In this document: one piece after another, positions 16,595-25,624 of the stretch
Position numbering within the stretch: position 1 is the first letter of the stretch
Layout of the letters: each line of letters starts with the position of its first letter
Origin: Legionella sainthelensi
GTDB taxonomy: Bacteria > Pseudomonadota > Gammaproteobacteria > Legionellales > Legionellaceae
Assembly (NCBI RefSeq): GCF_900637685.1
Contig: NZ_LR134388.1
Coordinates: 2,429,501-2,493,500, forward strand
Direction of reading: 5' to 3'
DNA: 64,000 nt
Notes under the pieces: model-generated
The model's database searches: none
The model's input: the letters and a program-made list of their open reading frames with translations, nothing else
Told to the model about the DNA's origin: nothing
Translations under genes and position numbers: made by a program

Positions 16595-18532
16595 ATGAAA
16601 ATAACTTTCTTACACGAGCCAGCAATTCTTTTTTTAATGATGCTCTTTGTTGTTTTTTTTATGCCGCTGCTTTCGCGTCTAATCTATATTCCCAGCATTA
16701 TAGGATTAATCATAGGGGGAATCATTTTTGGGCCACATGTATTAAATCTTCTTCCCCTAACTCCCACTATTGAATTATTTGCATCCATTGGTGTTATTTA
16801 CTTGATGTTTACCGTTGGATTAGAAATTAATCTGGATCAATTAATATCAAATCGGGTACGAACTTTTATCTTTTATTTATTAACGTATCTCTTGCCATTA
16901 ACTTCCGCTCTTTTGATTGGCTGGATTTTTGGATTAGGCATAAATAGCTCAATTTTACTTGGAGCTATTTATGCGTCTTATACTCTGGTTGCTTATCCCA
17001 TTATCACGGAACTAGGAATTTTAAAAAATGAAGCAGTTGCCATTTCGGTAAGTGCAGTAGTGTTAACAGATATTACAGCACTCATAACGTTAATTGTTTC
17101 GCTACACATACATTCAGGAAATACATCCTTTGTGAGTTTGTCTTCATTAGCGCTCGGTCTTATTCTTTATGCTGCTTTTGTTTTGTTATCATTCCCATAT
17201 ATAGCCAAATTATTCTTTCGCTATTCCAAGAGTAAACAATCTGATTTTGCATTTATGTTAGCAAGCTTAGCAATTGCCGTTATTCTTGGTAAAGCGATTG
17301 GTATCAATATGATTATCGGCGCATTCCTGGCGGGTCTGGCAATTAATCGGGTTGTTTCGAAAGAAAGTGGTGCCGTAAAACAAACTCTTTTTCTTGGAGA
17401 AAGTCTTTTTGTTCCCCTCTTCTTAGTTTCTATTGGAGTAAGACTTAATCCCATGGCTATTTTTTTAAGCTGGAAATCATTAGTTTTGGGGTTATCTCTA
17501 ACCTTAGCTGTCTACGTTACAAAATTTGTTGCTGCTTGGATAGCCTCTTATTTATTTCGGTATTCGCGCCAGCAAATGATGGTGATGTGGGGATTATCTC
17601 AAGCTCAAGCTGCAGCAACACTAGTAATTATTTTAATTGGTATTAATGCTGACCTATTTCCTGAATATTTTTTAAATGGAATTATTCTTATGGTTCTTTT
17701 TACTTTGTTTACTTCGCCACTGCTTGTTAAATATTATGGTTCTAGAATAAGGCCAACGGCCAAAATTAACATTCCACTTTTCAAAAGAATTATTACTCCC
17801 GTAGAACATAATGAGTTTCCAGATAACGTAATTAACTTTTCCGCAAGACTTGCACGTTACGGAGATGGAAAATTACTCATTTTGAATATTGCTGAAAATG
17901 AGTGTGAAATACAGGAGAAACGCGAAAAATTACGAGCAGGCCCAATGAAAGATCCTGATACAGATATTGAGTTAATTAATCAAATAGAAAAAAATATCCC
18001 TAAAATTATATTAAATGAGGTGATAGAAAGTGAAACATCCTTTATTATTATGAATTGGTCTCTAGAAGAACATAAACGAGGGCGTATTTTCAGCTCTAAT
18101 ATAGACCATGTCATGTGGACTTCCACCGTACCTGTTGCAGCAGCTTTATTAAAAATGCCTATCAAAGGAATCAAGCGGGTTATCACTGTAATTGGCGCTC
18201 ATGCAGTTGGCGTTAAATTTAATGAGCAATACTTGGATGTGATCGTAGATATCAGCAAAGCCTTAGCATTACCATTAACTATCATGACTACAAACTATTA
18301 CCATAATAAACTCAATTCAAAATTTGAAAAAATAAAAAACTCAGACATCCAGTTTATTAAAATTAATGATGATATCATTGAGGCTGTTTCGGAGATGGCT
18401 GAAGAGAATGATTTAATTATTATTCCATCTATGAATCATCAAAAGCGGTTTGATACCAATAAAAATCATATCCCGTATGGGTTAATGCAACACACTGAAA
18501 GTTCATTAATAATGATACACTTACCTAAATAA
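16595..18532 (+). CDS. CPA2-family cation/proton antiporter with C-terminal cytoplasmic domain
   Basis: A 645-aa protein. Residues 1-390 hold about 12-13 membrane segments of the Na+(K+)/H+ exchanger domain, including GLIIGGIIFGPHVLNLLP, MFTVGLEINLDQL, the AVVLTDITALI helix, and GAFLAGLAINRV with FVPLFLVSIGVRLNP. Residues 400-645 form a soluble domain with two alternating alpha/beta halves resembling universal-stress-protein folds (IIMNWSLEEHKRGRIFSSNI; LIIIPSMNHQ), which may bind a nucleotide and regulate flux. The predicted role is exchange of Na+ or K+ for protons at the inner membrane. It stands alone, followed by a second antiporter gene 390 bp on. Confidence 0.88.
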   Translation: MKITFLHEPAILFLMMLFVVFFMPLLSRLIYIPSIIGLIIGGIIFGPHVLNLLPLTPTIELFASIGVIYLMFTVGLEINLDQLISNRVRTFIFYLLTYLLPLTSALLIGWIFGLGINSSILLGAIYASYTLVAYPIITELGILKNEAVAISVSAVVLTDITALITLIVSLHIHSGNTSFVSLSSLALGLILYAAFVLLSFPYIAKLFFRYSKSKQSDFAFMLASLAIAVILGKAIGINMIIGAFLAGLAINRVVSKESGAVKQTLFLGESLFVPLFLVSIGVRLNPMAIFLSWKSLVLGLSLTLAVYVTKFVAAWIASYLFRYSRQQMMVMWGLSQAQAAATLVIILIGINADLFPEYFLNGIILMVLFTLFTSPLLVKYYGSRIRPTAKINIPLFKRIITPVEHNEFPDNVINFSARLARYGDGKLLILNIAENECEIQEKREKLRAGPMKDPDTDIELINQIEKNIPKIILNEVIESETSFIIMNWSLEEHKRGRIFSSNIDHVMWTSTVPVAAALLKMPIKGIKRVITVIGAHAVGVKFNEQYLDVIVDISKALALPLTIMTTNYYHNKLNSKFEKIKNSDIQFIKINDDIIEAVSEMAEENDLIIIPSMNHQKRFDTNKNHIPYGLMQHTESSLIMIHLPK

Positions 18533-18919
18533 TTCTACTAAAACAGTACCCATTGGCTCGGTAGTTAGCGAAGAAACTTGAAAGACGTTCATTAAACAAA
18601 CATCTCTCCAATCAGAAATGAACTGAAAAAATCAGAGACCGTTGATATCAACCACAGGTCGTTGGGAAGCAGTTTGGGAGCCTATTAATTGCAGGTACCA
18701 AGAAAAAAGATATTAAGTTTTCCTACTTCCATCCATGATTATAAATTATTATTGAAGGAAAAATTCTTCGCTATCTTACTATAATGGAGAAATGACAAAT
18801 ATTGACATCCGAATATCTAGCTGTTCAACTTGTTTAATTGAAACAGAAACATTATATAAATTATATGTGATTTTTTTATTATCCAGGAGAATAAAGATTA
18901 ATAAAATGGATGGAAAGAA
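18533..18919. other. Intergenic region between the two antiporter genes
   Basis: This 387-bp AT-rich region shows no gene or clear palindrome. It should hold the promoter of the downstream antiporter. A GGAAAGAAATG context at the start codon (18920) gives the ribosome site. Confidence 0.4.
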
Positions 18920-20743
18920 ATGTCCGAAAAACTAGTACTTTTATTTTCCCTAATTTTGCTGATAGGTTTTGTCTGTCAGTGGATTGCTTCGCGTCTTAAA
19001 GTACCCGCAATAATTTTTTTACTTATTAGTGGAATCTTTATCGGCTCCCAAATACACTGGCTCGCACTCAACAAGCAATTAAATAATCTATTGTTTCCTT
19101 TTGTCTCCTTTTCAGTAGCAGTGATTTTGTTCGAAGGCAGTATGACATTAAAGTTTTCCAAAATCAGAGGAGTAGGTTCTGTAATTCGTAATTTAATTAG
19201 TTTGGGAGCTATTACTACATTTTTATTGGTTGCCACAGCAACTCATCTGTTAATGAAATTCTCCTGGGGAATTTCATTTCTCTTTGCTGCACTCATGGTT
19301 GTCACTGGCCCGACGGTTATTGCACCCATGTTAAGAATTTTGCGCCCTAATGCCAATATTGCTAATGTTTTACAATGGGAAGGAATTTTAATTGATCCCA
19401 TTGGGGCTATTTTAGCAGTATTAGTCTTTGAATTTATTATTTCAAATACACTATCGGGGGGATTTATTTCTGGAGTTTTTACCTTTGGAAAAATAATTTT
19501 AATTGGTGCTTCTCTTGGATTTATTGGTGGCATGTCCTTGGGGATAGCTTTTAAAAAATATTGGATACCTCAAGACCTCCAGAACTTTGCAGTGTTAAGT
19601 TGTATCAGTGTTATTTATGCAAGCTCTAATTATATTATTTCTGAATCTGGGTTACTTAGTGTAACTATGATGGGGCTGTCTCTAGCTAATATTAAAGGCA
19701 TCGAATTAGATGAGATCTTGAATTTCAAGGAAAATTTGAGCTTAGTTCTCCTGTCTATATTATTCCTTATTTTGGCAGCACAAATTGACTTATCCTCATT
19801 TTTTGTTTTAGGGTATCCTGCTATTCTATTATTTTTGGTAATACAATTTATAATCCGACCCCTGAATGTTTATTTATCATCTTTAGGCTCTTCATTAACA
19901 ATCCCGGAACGGCATATGATTGCCTGGATTGCGCCTCGAGGTATTGTTGCTGCAGCCATATCTGCGTTATTTGCAATGCGCTTAGGAAACTTAGGTTATG
20001 CTGATGCATCAAAACTTGCTCCCTTAACATTTTTTATGATTATTGGCACCATCACATTGCAAAGTCTTACAGCTAAAACAATCGCTCTAAAATTAAAAGT
20101 AGCCGAACCTGAGCCTCAAGGATTTCTTATTATTGGTGCGAATAAAGTCGCTCAAGCAATTGCAACACAATTGCAGGAAAGTAATTTTTACGTCTGCTTA
20201 GTTGATGAGGAGTGGTCTGCTCTGAGTGATGCAAAAATGAAAGGATTAATAACTATTTGGGGAAATCCAATTTCTCAACATGTTGAAAATAACCTTAACT
20301 TACTTAAAATTAAACACTTGCTAATCCTTAGTCCGTATTTAGAATTAAATATTCTTGCAGCGAAGCATTATCGTTATTTTTTTTCAGAACGAGAAATTTT
20401 TGCAATACAAACTGTCCTTCCTCAAGACGGACAAATAGAGGAAAAATTTTATTTCAAACACAGTGGCAGAAATCTTTTTACACAAGATGTTACTTATCAA
20501 TATTTAGAAAATTTGTTAACTTTAGGCGCTAAAATAAAAACGACATTACTCACAGAACAGTTTTCATACGAACAATATTTGAAAAGCGAAACAAATATTA
20601 TCAGCACTCCTTTATTTGCAATTGATCCTAAAGGCTACATCTATGTTTTTTCAAATCAAATTACATTTACTCCGGGTAACGGGTGGAAAATAATAGGAAT
20701 ATCATATAGCCAAACTAGACCTAGCGCTCAACTTGCGCCTTGA
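18920..20743 (+). CDS. CPA1-family sodium/proton antiporter with TrkA-N-like domain
   Basis: A 607-aa protein. Residues 1-390 form the exchanger domain: LLISGIFIGSQIHWL, VSFSVAVILFEGSMTLKF, VVTGPTVIAPMLRILRP with WEGILIDPIGAILAVLVFEF (the ND/DP-type ion site region of NhaP proteins), and APRGIVAAAISALFAMRLG. Residues 405-500 form a Rossmann segment (GFLIIGANKVAQAIATQLQE, then CLVDEEWSAL), like the RCK/TrkA-N domains that sense NAD(H). The predicted role is pH and Na+ homeostasis. Confidence 0.88.
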   Translation: MSEKLVLLFSLILLIGFVCQWIASRLKVPAIIFLLISGIFIGSQIHWLALNKQLNNLLFPFVSFSVAVILFEGSMTLKFSKIRGVGSVIRNLISLGAITTFLLVATATHLLMKFSWGISFLFAALMVVTGPTVIAPMLRILRPNANIANVLQWEGILIDPIGAILAVLVFEFIISNTLSGGFISGVFTFGKIILIGASLGFIGGMSLGIAFKKYWIPQDLQNFAVLSCISVIYASSNYIISESGLLSVTMMGLSLANIKGIELDEILNFKENLSLVLLSILFLILAAQIDLSSFFVLGYPAILLFLVIQFIIRPLNVYLSSLGSSLTIPERHMIAWIAPRGIVAAAISALFAMRLGNLGYADASKLAPLTFFMIIGTITLQSLTAKTIALKLKVAEPEPQGFLIIGANKVAQAIATQLQESNFYVCLVDEEWSALSDAKMKGLITIWGNPISQHVENNLNLLKIKHLLILSPYLELNILAAKHYRYFFSEREIFAIQTVLPQDGQIEEKFYFKHSGRNLFTQDVTYQYLENLLTLGAKIKTTLLTEQFSYEQYLKSETNIISTPLFAIDPKGYIYVFSNQITFTPGNGWKIIGISYSQTRPSAQLAP

Positions 20744-20892
20744 TGCAAGATTTTTGATGAAAAATAGATTTTTATTATAGCAATCTTCAAGTATGGCCAC
20801 GAACAAAATGTACTAATAAATAATAGGGTTCTTACTACTGTTCCTAATCAAAATAAAAGAATACAAAATAATTGTTTGTGTAATTTGGTATA

Positions 20893-21178
20893 CTATCCGA
20901 AATATACCTCAATAATATTTTGTGTACCCTCCAAATCAACCAATATCAGCTCAGCATGAGGATAGCGCATTTGAATGGCTTCCAATTGCTCCAGGTTCAT
21001 TTTATTTAATTCTTTAATCGTTAAAGAGACCTTAGCCACATTTTTCGGTAGTGACTTAAAACAAGCATCAAATCACTCTGCACTCTTTATCCAAAAGCCA
21101 TTCTGCTTTAAATCAAGGGTACTCACCCATTGCGGAATGAGGACAAGTAACATCATGTCCAACGACACTGTTAATTAA
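20893..21178 (-). pseudogene. Leucine-rich-repeat protein remnant
   Basis: The minus strand reads LVLIPQWVSTLDLKQNGFW, a TGA, then FKSLPKNVAKVSLTIKELNK and MNLEQLEAIQMRYPHAELIL, ending VYFG at a TAG. The xxLDLxxNxF and LPxxVxxVSL spacing is the LRR pattern of Legionella effectors and recalls the fragment at 4835-5323. There is an internal stop and no N terminus, so it is dead. Confidence 0.65.
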
Positions 21179-21340
21179 CTTTATAGCTGCTCGTGTGTAT
21201 ATCAATAATTAAGATTAGGACTTGTTGACAATTGCCCCGCCACCTAAGTACCGCGGGTTGTCTCTGAGAGATGGTCTCAATCAGCTTCGGCTTACGATAA
21301 AACTCCTACGGAATACCAAGCTCTTTCGACACGATAATGA

Positions 21341-22084
21341 TCAAAAACGAGCTATATAGGCATGGTAGTTCCTTTTGAACTCATCACTTTCCTGGTATTT
21401 TATTAAAGCATTGTTAATACTTTGCAATAAAGCTAAATCATCCTTACTAACGGCTATGCCTAAACCAAAGCCGTAACTAAATGATGGACCAAGTACTGTA
21501 AATTTTTGTGCAGAGTGTGATTGCCAATAAAGTGCCGTAGGTTCATCCATTAGACCCAAATCAATCTTGTCTCGATTTAATGCTTCAATTAAGTTATTTG
21601 AATTTGTATAAGAAATAATTATTGGTTTTATTACTTCCATTTTATGGATAAAATCAGGAAAAACAGAACCCTCGGTAATACCAATCCTTCGATTGTTCAG
21701 CAGATTTAGACCAAATGCTTGATTCGCTAGCTGTTTAGGACCAACAAAACGTGCCTTACTTAATAAATAGGGAGTTGAAAAGTTCACTATCTTCGATCTT
21801 TCTGCCGTGATAGTAATTGAACTAGTGGCTACATCCACCTTTTTTACACTCACATCATGAAGCATTTTATCAAAACGAGTGGGAATAAATTGACACGGAC
21901 GCTTTATCGTTTTGCAAATGTATTCCATCATTGAAACATCGTATCCATAAAGTTGATTGTTAGCCCCTCGCATAACAAATGGGGGATTAACTGGGTCAAC
22001 CGCAACTCTAAGTGGCTCGCTTTGAGCTCGAAGTGGTTGAACAATGACAATACAAACAGAGAGTAGAAAATAAATATGTTTCAT
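21341..22084 (-). CDS. Periplasmic amino-acid-binding protein (SBP_bac_3 family)
   Basis: A 247-aa solute-binding protein. The N-terminal signal peptide is MKHIYFLLSVCIVIVQPLRA. The family-3 fold follows: LRVAVDPVNPPFVMRG, GYDVSMMEYICKTI, DVATSSITITAERSKIVNFS (ligand Arg and Thr region) and IGITEGSVFPDFI in the second lobe. The substrate is likely a polar amino acid. An upstream in-frame TTG at 22111 adds only a non-signal extension, so the ATG at 22084 is preferred. No permease or ATPase gene is nearby, so it is an orphan; it may work with distant ABC components or as a sensor. Confidence 0.86.
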   Translation of the reverse strand: MKHIYFLLSVCIVIVQPLRAQSEPLRVAVDPVNPPFVMRGANNQLYGYDVSMMEYICKTIKRPCQFIPTRFDKMLHDVSVKKVDVATSSITITAERSKIVNFSTPYLLSKARFVGPKQLANQAFGLNLLNNRRIGITEGSVFPDFIHKMEVIKPIIISYTNSNNLIEALNRDKIDLGLMDEPTALYWQSHSAQKFTVLGPSFSYGFGLGIAVSKDDLALLQSINNALIKYQESDEFKRNYHAYIARF

Positions 22085-22111
22085 TTTATCAATCCAAGTT
22101 TTATTTACCAA

Positions 22112-22720
22112 AAGGATATATGGTTATGATTTAATTGAAAACGATTAATTAAATACATCATTTGATAATCTGTGCGGCCCTAATAATTTTCACTTTCGTT
22201 TGACGCTTATCGCACATTGTAGAAGTAGCAATAGCAGGTGCACAAATTTTTTATATTATAAAATAGAAAAAGCATTTCAGCCGCTCAAAGAGCGATATTA
22301 GGGGTGAATCATTTAAGTTCAATAATTAAAACACAGCCTGAAGAGGCTTTGTTTCTTAGCAACAGCTGTAAATGCATCTGACAAAGAATGTTTTTCAACT
22401 CCATGATGTTGAAACAACGAATAAGAAAAGACTAGAGTCAGCTAGGAGCCAGGGGAATTGGGTTCAAATCCTTGCAGCGGGCCATTTTTAAGGGGTTTAT
22501 TCTGAAAAAATCAGTTACAAATTATACTGGCTCTAACCCCTTTCCCGGGACACTACTTAAGAACACAAAATTTTAGCTCTTAACCCCTGGTTTTCAAAAT
22601 TGATAACCCTATAAGCACAACATTGAATCAGCTTAATTTTTTTGCAATAGAGCAACAATTGATTTTATTTTAATAATTTTGTTTGAAATACAAACATAAA
22701 TGAATTAATATTTAACTAAA
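22112..22720. other. Intergenic region with tRNA 3'-end-like sequence
   Basis: No gene is seen in this 609-bp stretch. At 22448-22486 the sequence GGGTTCAAATCCTTGCAGCG followed by GGCCA looks like the T-arm and acceptor end of a tRNA, with poor stem pairing and no tRNA body upstream. It resembles the stretch at 13616-13647 and could be a decayed integration site. A short hairpin (GCTCAAAGAGC) lies near 22285. Confidence 0.3.
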
Positions 22721-22954
22721 TTGATCAAATTGCGTGCAATCGTGGGAAAGAAAAAACCAATGTGGCAAGTATTGTCTGATATGGGTTTCGATAGTGTTGC
22801 TGTCCCTATTTTTAAAGTAGCACAGCGGCTCGAAGAATTAAGTGAAACAAACCCTAAACAGGCAATTAAATCTGGAGAAGAATACTTAGCCCATAAAACA
22901 CATAAAAAAATACAGAATATGTTCAAAAAATACAGAGCATTGTGGATCACTTAA
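22721..22954 (+). CDS. Small hypothetical protein preceding the zeta-like gene
   Basis: A 77-codon frame from TTG 22721; an ATG at codon 14 (22760) is the more likely start. The product is basic and helical (IFKVAQRLEELSETNPKQAI) with no domain I recognise. It overlaps the next gene by 13 bp, which suggests coupling if real. It could be the tail of an older gene. Confidence 0.42.
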   Translation: MIKLRAIVGKKKPMWQVLSDMGFDSVAVPIFKVAQRLEELSETNPKQAIKSGEEYLAHKTHKKIQNMFKKYRALWIT

Positions 22955-24510
22955 AAATGAACCACGGCAAACAGATGAAAGGTGATTTACATAAATTTAA
23001 GGAGGAACAACCCTCGAACTATGACAATGATAGCCAATTTAAAATATCTCAAGAATCATATAGACCAGGTTTATTTGTTCCAAAGATTGATCTAAAGGAT
23101 AGAATCCGTTCAAAAAAGAAAGTCAAATCAGATGACTTTTCAATATTGACTCACTCCTTTCAAAAAAAATCTCTCGATTTATTAGATCAAACCATCATAG
23201 CTTTTCCAAAAGAATTTGTTAGCAATTTAGTATGCTTACTTCCAGAAAATTTTATTGAACATGAGATTCTTGCCCAATTACAGGCAAAGATAAAATTAGA
23301 TAAAACCGTTGAAGATGACCAAGAAACCTTTGGGGTTGCTTTTACACAAGTAAAAGAAAAACTTAAAAAAAATGGTGTGGACATTGCTATTAAAGAAAGA
23401 TGTTACGATCTCTATAAAAACACCTTAGAGGGAGTTACTCAATTATTTAATGATTTAGCGAATGACATATTACAACAAGAATACCCTTTTATTTCTTCTC
23501 ATGAGTTAAATATCCTACAAAAATTTTATACAGACCTTTCAAAAAACGAACCTTGGAAGTCAGATAACGAGTTACTCAAATCAGTATGTATTCAGCGAGG
23601 GATAGCATTGATTTATAATAATAAAGCACGAGAAATAATAGAACCTGAGGTGGAAAAAACAATTAATGCACTTTGTGCCAAAAAGAAATTAGATGAACTA
23701 GAGTATATTATAAAAGACAACGCTATAGCAGTGTTCTCTACGGGGGGAATAGCCTCTGGAAAAAGTACCTCGCTTAAACTCGTGGCACAGGTTCTTGAAA
23801 ATGGTCCCTCCGTTCCTATTTTATGGAATCAATTAGTGCATCAAAATACTGATAGACTAAGATCCTTTCTGCTCCAGCCGCAAGATCCAAAGAGATACTC
23901 TCAGTATACATATGATGAAGCTAAGATGATTACAGACAGAACAATGAAGCTTATTGCAAAAAAAGGCCTTCAATCAGGTGGGTATCCCCATTTTCTTCTT
24001 GATCAAACTCAGTTAAAACCTGCTGAGCTTAAAGAAGCGAATGAACGTTATGGAAAAATAATTGTTGTTGCTGTTTCGACCGATGTATCCGTCTCCCTTG
24101 AGCGAGCGGCTCAACGGGGTGAGAAAACACGTCGATTTGAACATACAGAGGCCCTTCTGTATTCTCATCAGGCAGTTCCTGGAGCAATGATAAGATCGTT
24201 GAGTCAACAGGAATTGATAGGATCGGATATAGAGGTGACCATGTTCGATCAAACTAAGGATAAGGAACAGGCCTTGTTTGCTACAATTAATATGAAAAAT
24301 CAAGAGATTATTATTTATAATGAGCAAATGATGCAAGACTGGATAAAAAAACAAACGATTAATCCTAAAGCCAAACCAAATGAAGCACTGTATACTGGTG
24401 AGGAGGTTCGTTCAATTGAAGAATATTTCAGCCCATTAATTGAGCAAAATTTTAGTCTTATTATGAGTGAACCAAATGAAGATATAGAATTACAAATTAG
24501 ATCTTATTAA
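22942..24510 (+). CDS. Zeta-toxin-like P-loop kinase protein, effector candidate
   Basis: A protein of up to 522 aa (GTG 22942; ATG at 22957 also possible). The N-terminal 255 residues are helical and of unknown role. A Walker A motif, GGIASGKST, lies at 268-276, followed by DRTMKLIAKKGLQSGG, FLLDQTQLKPAELKEA and an IIVVAVSTDVSVSLERAAQR strand-helix with Arg residues suited to phosphate binding. This matches the zeta-toxin/UDP-GlcNAc-kinase type of P-loop fold. There is no epsilon-type antitoxin beside it. The long N-terminal extension and the setting suggest a secreted effector that phosphorylates a small molecule or protein; the substrate is unknown. Confidence 0.72.
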   Translation: MDHLKMNHGKQMKGDLHKFKEEQPSNYDNDSQFKISQESYRPGLFVPKIDLKDRIRSKKKVKSDDFSILTHSFQKKSLDLLDQTIIAFPKEFVSNLVCLLPENFIEHEILAQLQAKIKLDKTVEDDQETFGVAFTQVKEKLKKNGVDIAIKERCYDLYKNTLEGVTQLFNDLANDILQQEYPFISSHELNILQKFYTDLSKNEPWKSDNELLKSVCIQRGIALIYNNKAREIIEPEVEKTINALCAKKKLDELEYIIKDNAIAVFSTGGIASGKSTSLKLVAQVLENGPSVPILWNQLVHQNTDRLRSFLLQPQDPKRYSQYTYDEAKMITDRTMKLIAKKGLQSGGYPHFLLDQTQLKPAELKEANERYGKIIVVAVSTDVSVSLERAAQRGEKTRRFEHTEALLYSHQAVPGAMIRSLSQQELIGSDIEVTMFDQTKDKEQALFATINMKNQEIIIYNEQMMQDWIKKQTINPKAKPNEALYTGEEVRSIEEYFSPLIEQNFSLIMSEPNEDIELQIRSY

Positions 24511-24540
24511 AATATTTTAATAATGCCTTATGGGGAGTGC

Positions 24541-24672
24541 ATGATGTCAAAAGAAAAAGTTAATGATTCAAAAAACAAGGGAAAATGGACACAATGGTCT
24601 TTTATTGAAACGTCTCAAAAGATATTAAAATCGGATGAAGGAAAAAAATTACCAGCGAGAAAAAAAAGATAG
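24541..24672 (+). CDS. Small basic protein (43 aa)
   Basis: This frame starts 30 bp after the zeta-like gene, with GGGGAG 4 nt before an ATG-ATG pair. The product, MMSKEKVNDSKNKGKWTQWS and so on, is lysine-rich, ending LPARKKR. The strong ribosome site and spacing support a real short gene in the same operon. Function unknown. Confidence 0.5.
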   Translation: MMSKEKVNDSKNKGKWTQWSFIETSQKILKSDEGKKLPARKKR

Positions 24673-24988
24673 ACAGTTACGATAATATGATAGAAGCGGA
24701 AGAGAGTGTTAATGTAAACGCAGCGCAGCAGCCATTACCCAAGCCCTAAATTTAATCGATTACCAAAAGCCGAGAAATGATATTAGATGGCCTTCATCTC
24801 TCCCACTAAAGCAGTCGCAAGTTCGCGTGGGGTTCACAAAAATTAGAGATTTTAGCCCAGAAATGATCAATACAAATCTAAGTGAAGACATCAAATGCTT
24901 TTAGTTTATAATCAGCAAGAAGTAATGAACGACATGGTTCTGGCAATGAAATCGGAACCATAATCCGAACGAAGTCCAAAATTATTTC

Positions 24989-25129
24989 TCATAATCCATA
25001 ATAAACCCAACAGAGTTTTTTAGCTTCTAAAGCCGTCGATAAACCGACTAGATAACGTTTCAATTTCTCTAAAAGAAATATTTCTGGCGTGTTTTTGTCT
25101 GTGTATTGAATGCATGTGTTGGGCTTCAT
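24989..25129 (-). CDS. Possible small protein (46 aa)
   Basis: Minus-strand frame MKPNTCIQYTDKNTPEIFLL, then EKLKRYLVGLSTALEAKKLC, preceded by GGAG at 8 nt. No homology is recognised. It lies just beside the DnaA-box region. Only the ribosome site and plausible composition support it. Confidence 0.3.
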   Translation of the reverse strand: MKPNTCIQYTDKNTPEIFLLEKLKRYLVGLSTALEAKKLCWVYYGL

Positions 25130-25162
25130 ATTTTGTTCTCCATGTGTTTTTCCATAGATTAA

Positions 25163-25230
25163 TTATCCACAGACACGAAAACCAAATTAGCCACTAAATT
25201 ATAGATAAGAAATTGTGCGCATTATCCACA
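25163..25230 (+). promoter_or_regulatory. Two perfect DnaA-box sequences
   Basis: TTATCCACA occurs at 25163-25171 and again at 25222-25230, both on the plus strand and 59 bp apart, in an AT-rich non-coding stretch. This equals the strict DnaA consensus TTATNCACA. No replication initiator gene or iterons lie nearby, so a working origin is not shown. Confidence 0.45.
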
Positions 25231-25624
25231 ACCAATTACTTGAGTCTGATGAACTATATCTTGGAATTCAATACTGAGGATTTGTTGGACTTAAGACAAT
25301 TCAAACACCTGAAATTAAAGATAAAGAGTGTAATGAAAATTTGATTGCCATTTTTTGTGTGCAATCTTATGATCTTATTTTATTTAGGTCATCTATTGCA
25401 GATTGATTAAAGTTTAGAATGCCCACTTTTATGGTGTAACCATGGTGATTTGCAACGAATTTTGTCCCTTGTATTGTTGGTGACGAATACAATTATCAAG
25501 TAGAATCGATTATAATCACGCAATTATCTTAAAAGGGACAATTTATGCTTTTTGATCCAAAGCCCTTAATGGCTTTAGGACAAATCTTCTTGATTCGATT
25601 TTATTCCGTCTTGGATAAAAATTG

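Larger units (their letters stand above)
24673..25543. other. Gene-poor region between effector-like genes
   Basis: No full-length gene is visible in this 870-bp stretch. It holds two DnaA-box sequences, one possible 46-codon minus-strand frame (24989-25129), and a short plus-strand frame (24896-24964, LLVYNQQEVMNDMVLAMKSE) that recalls IIIYNEQMMQDWI near the end of the zeta-like protein, so it may be debris of a duplicated tail. Confidence 0.4.

Noticed and set aside
19243-19533. Minus-strand frame opposite the CPA1 antiporter
   Set aside because: It is the low-complexity shadow of a membrane-protein gene with clear family motifs on the plus strand.
24013-24354. 113-codon minus-strand frame opposite the zeta-like gene
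   Set aside because: It has no ribosome site and is antisense to the conserved P-loop domain.
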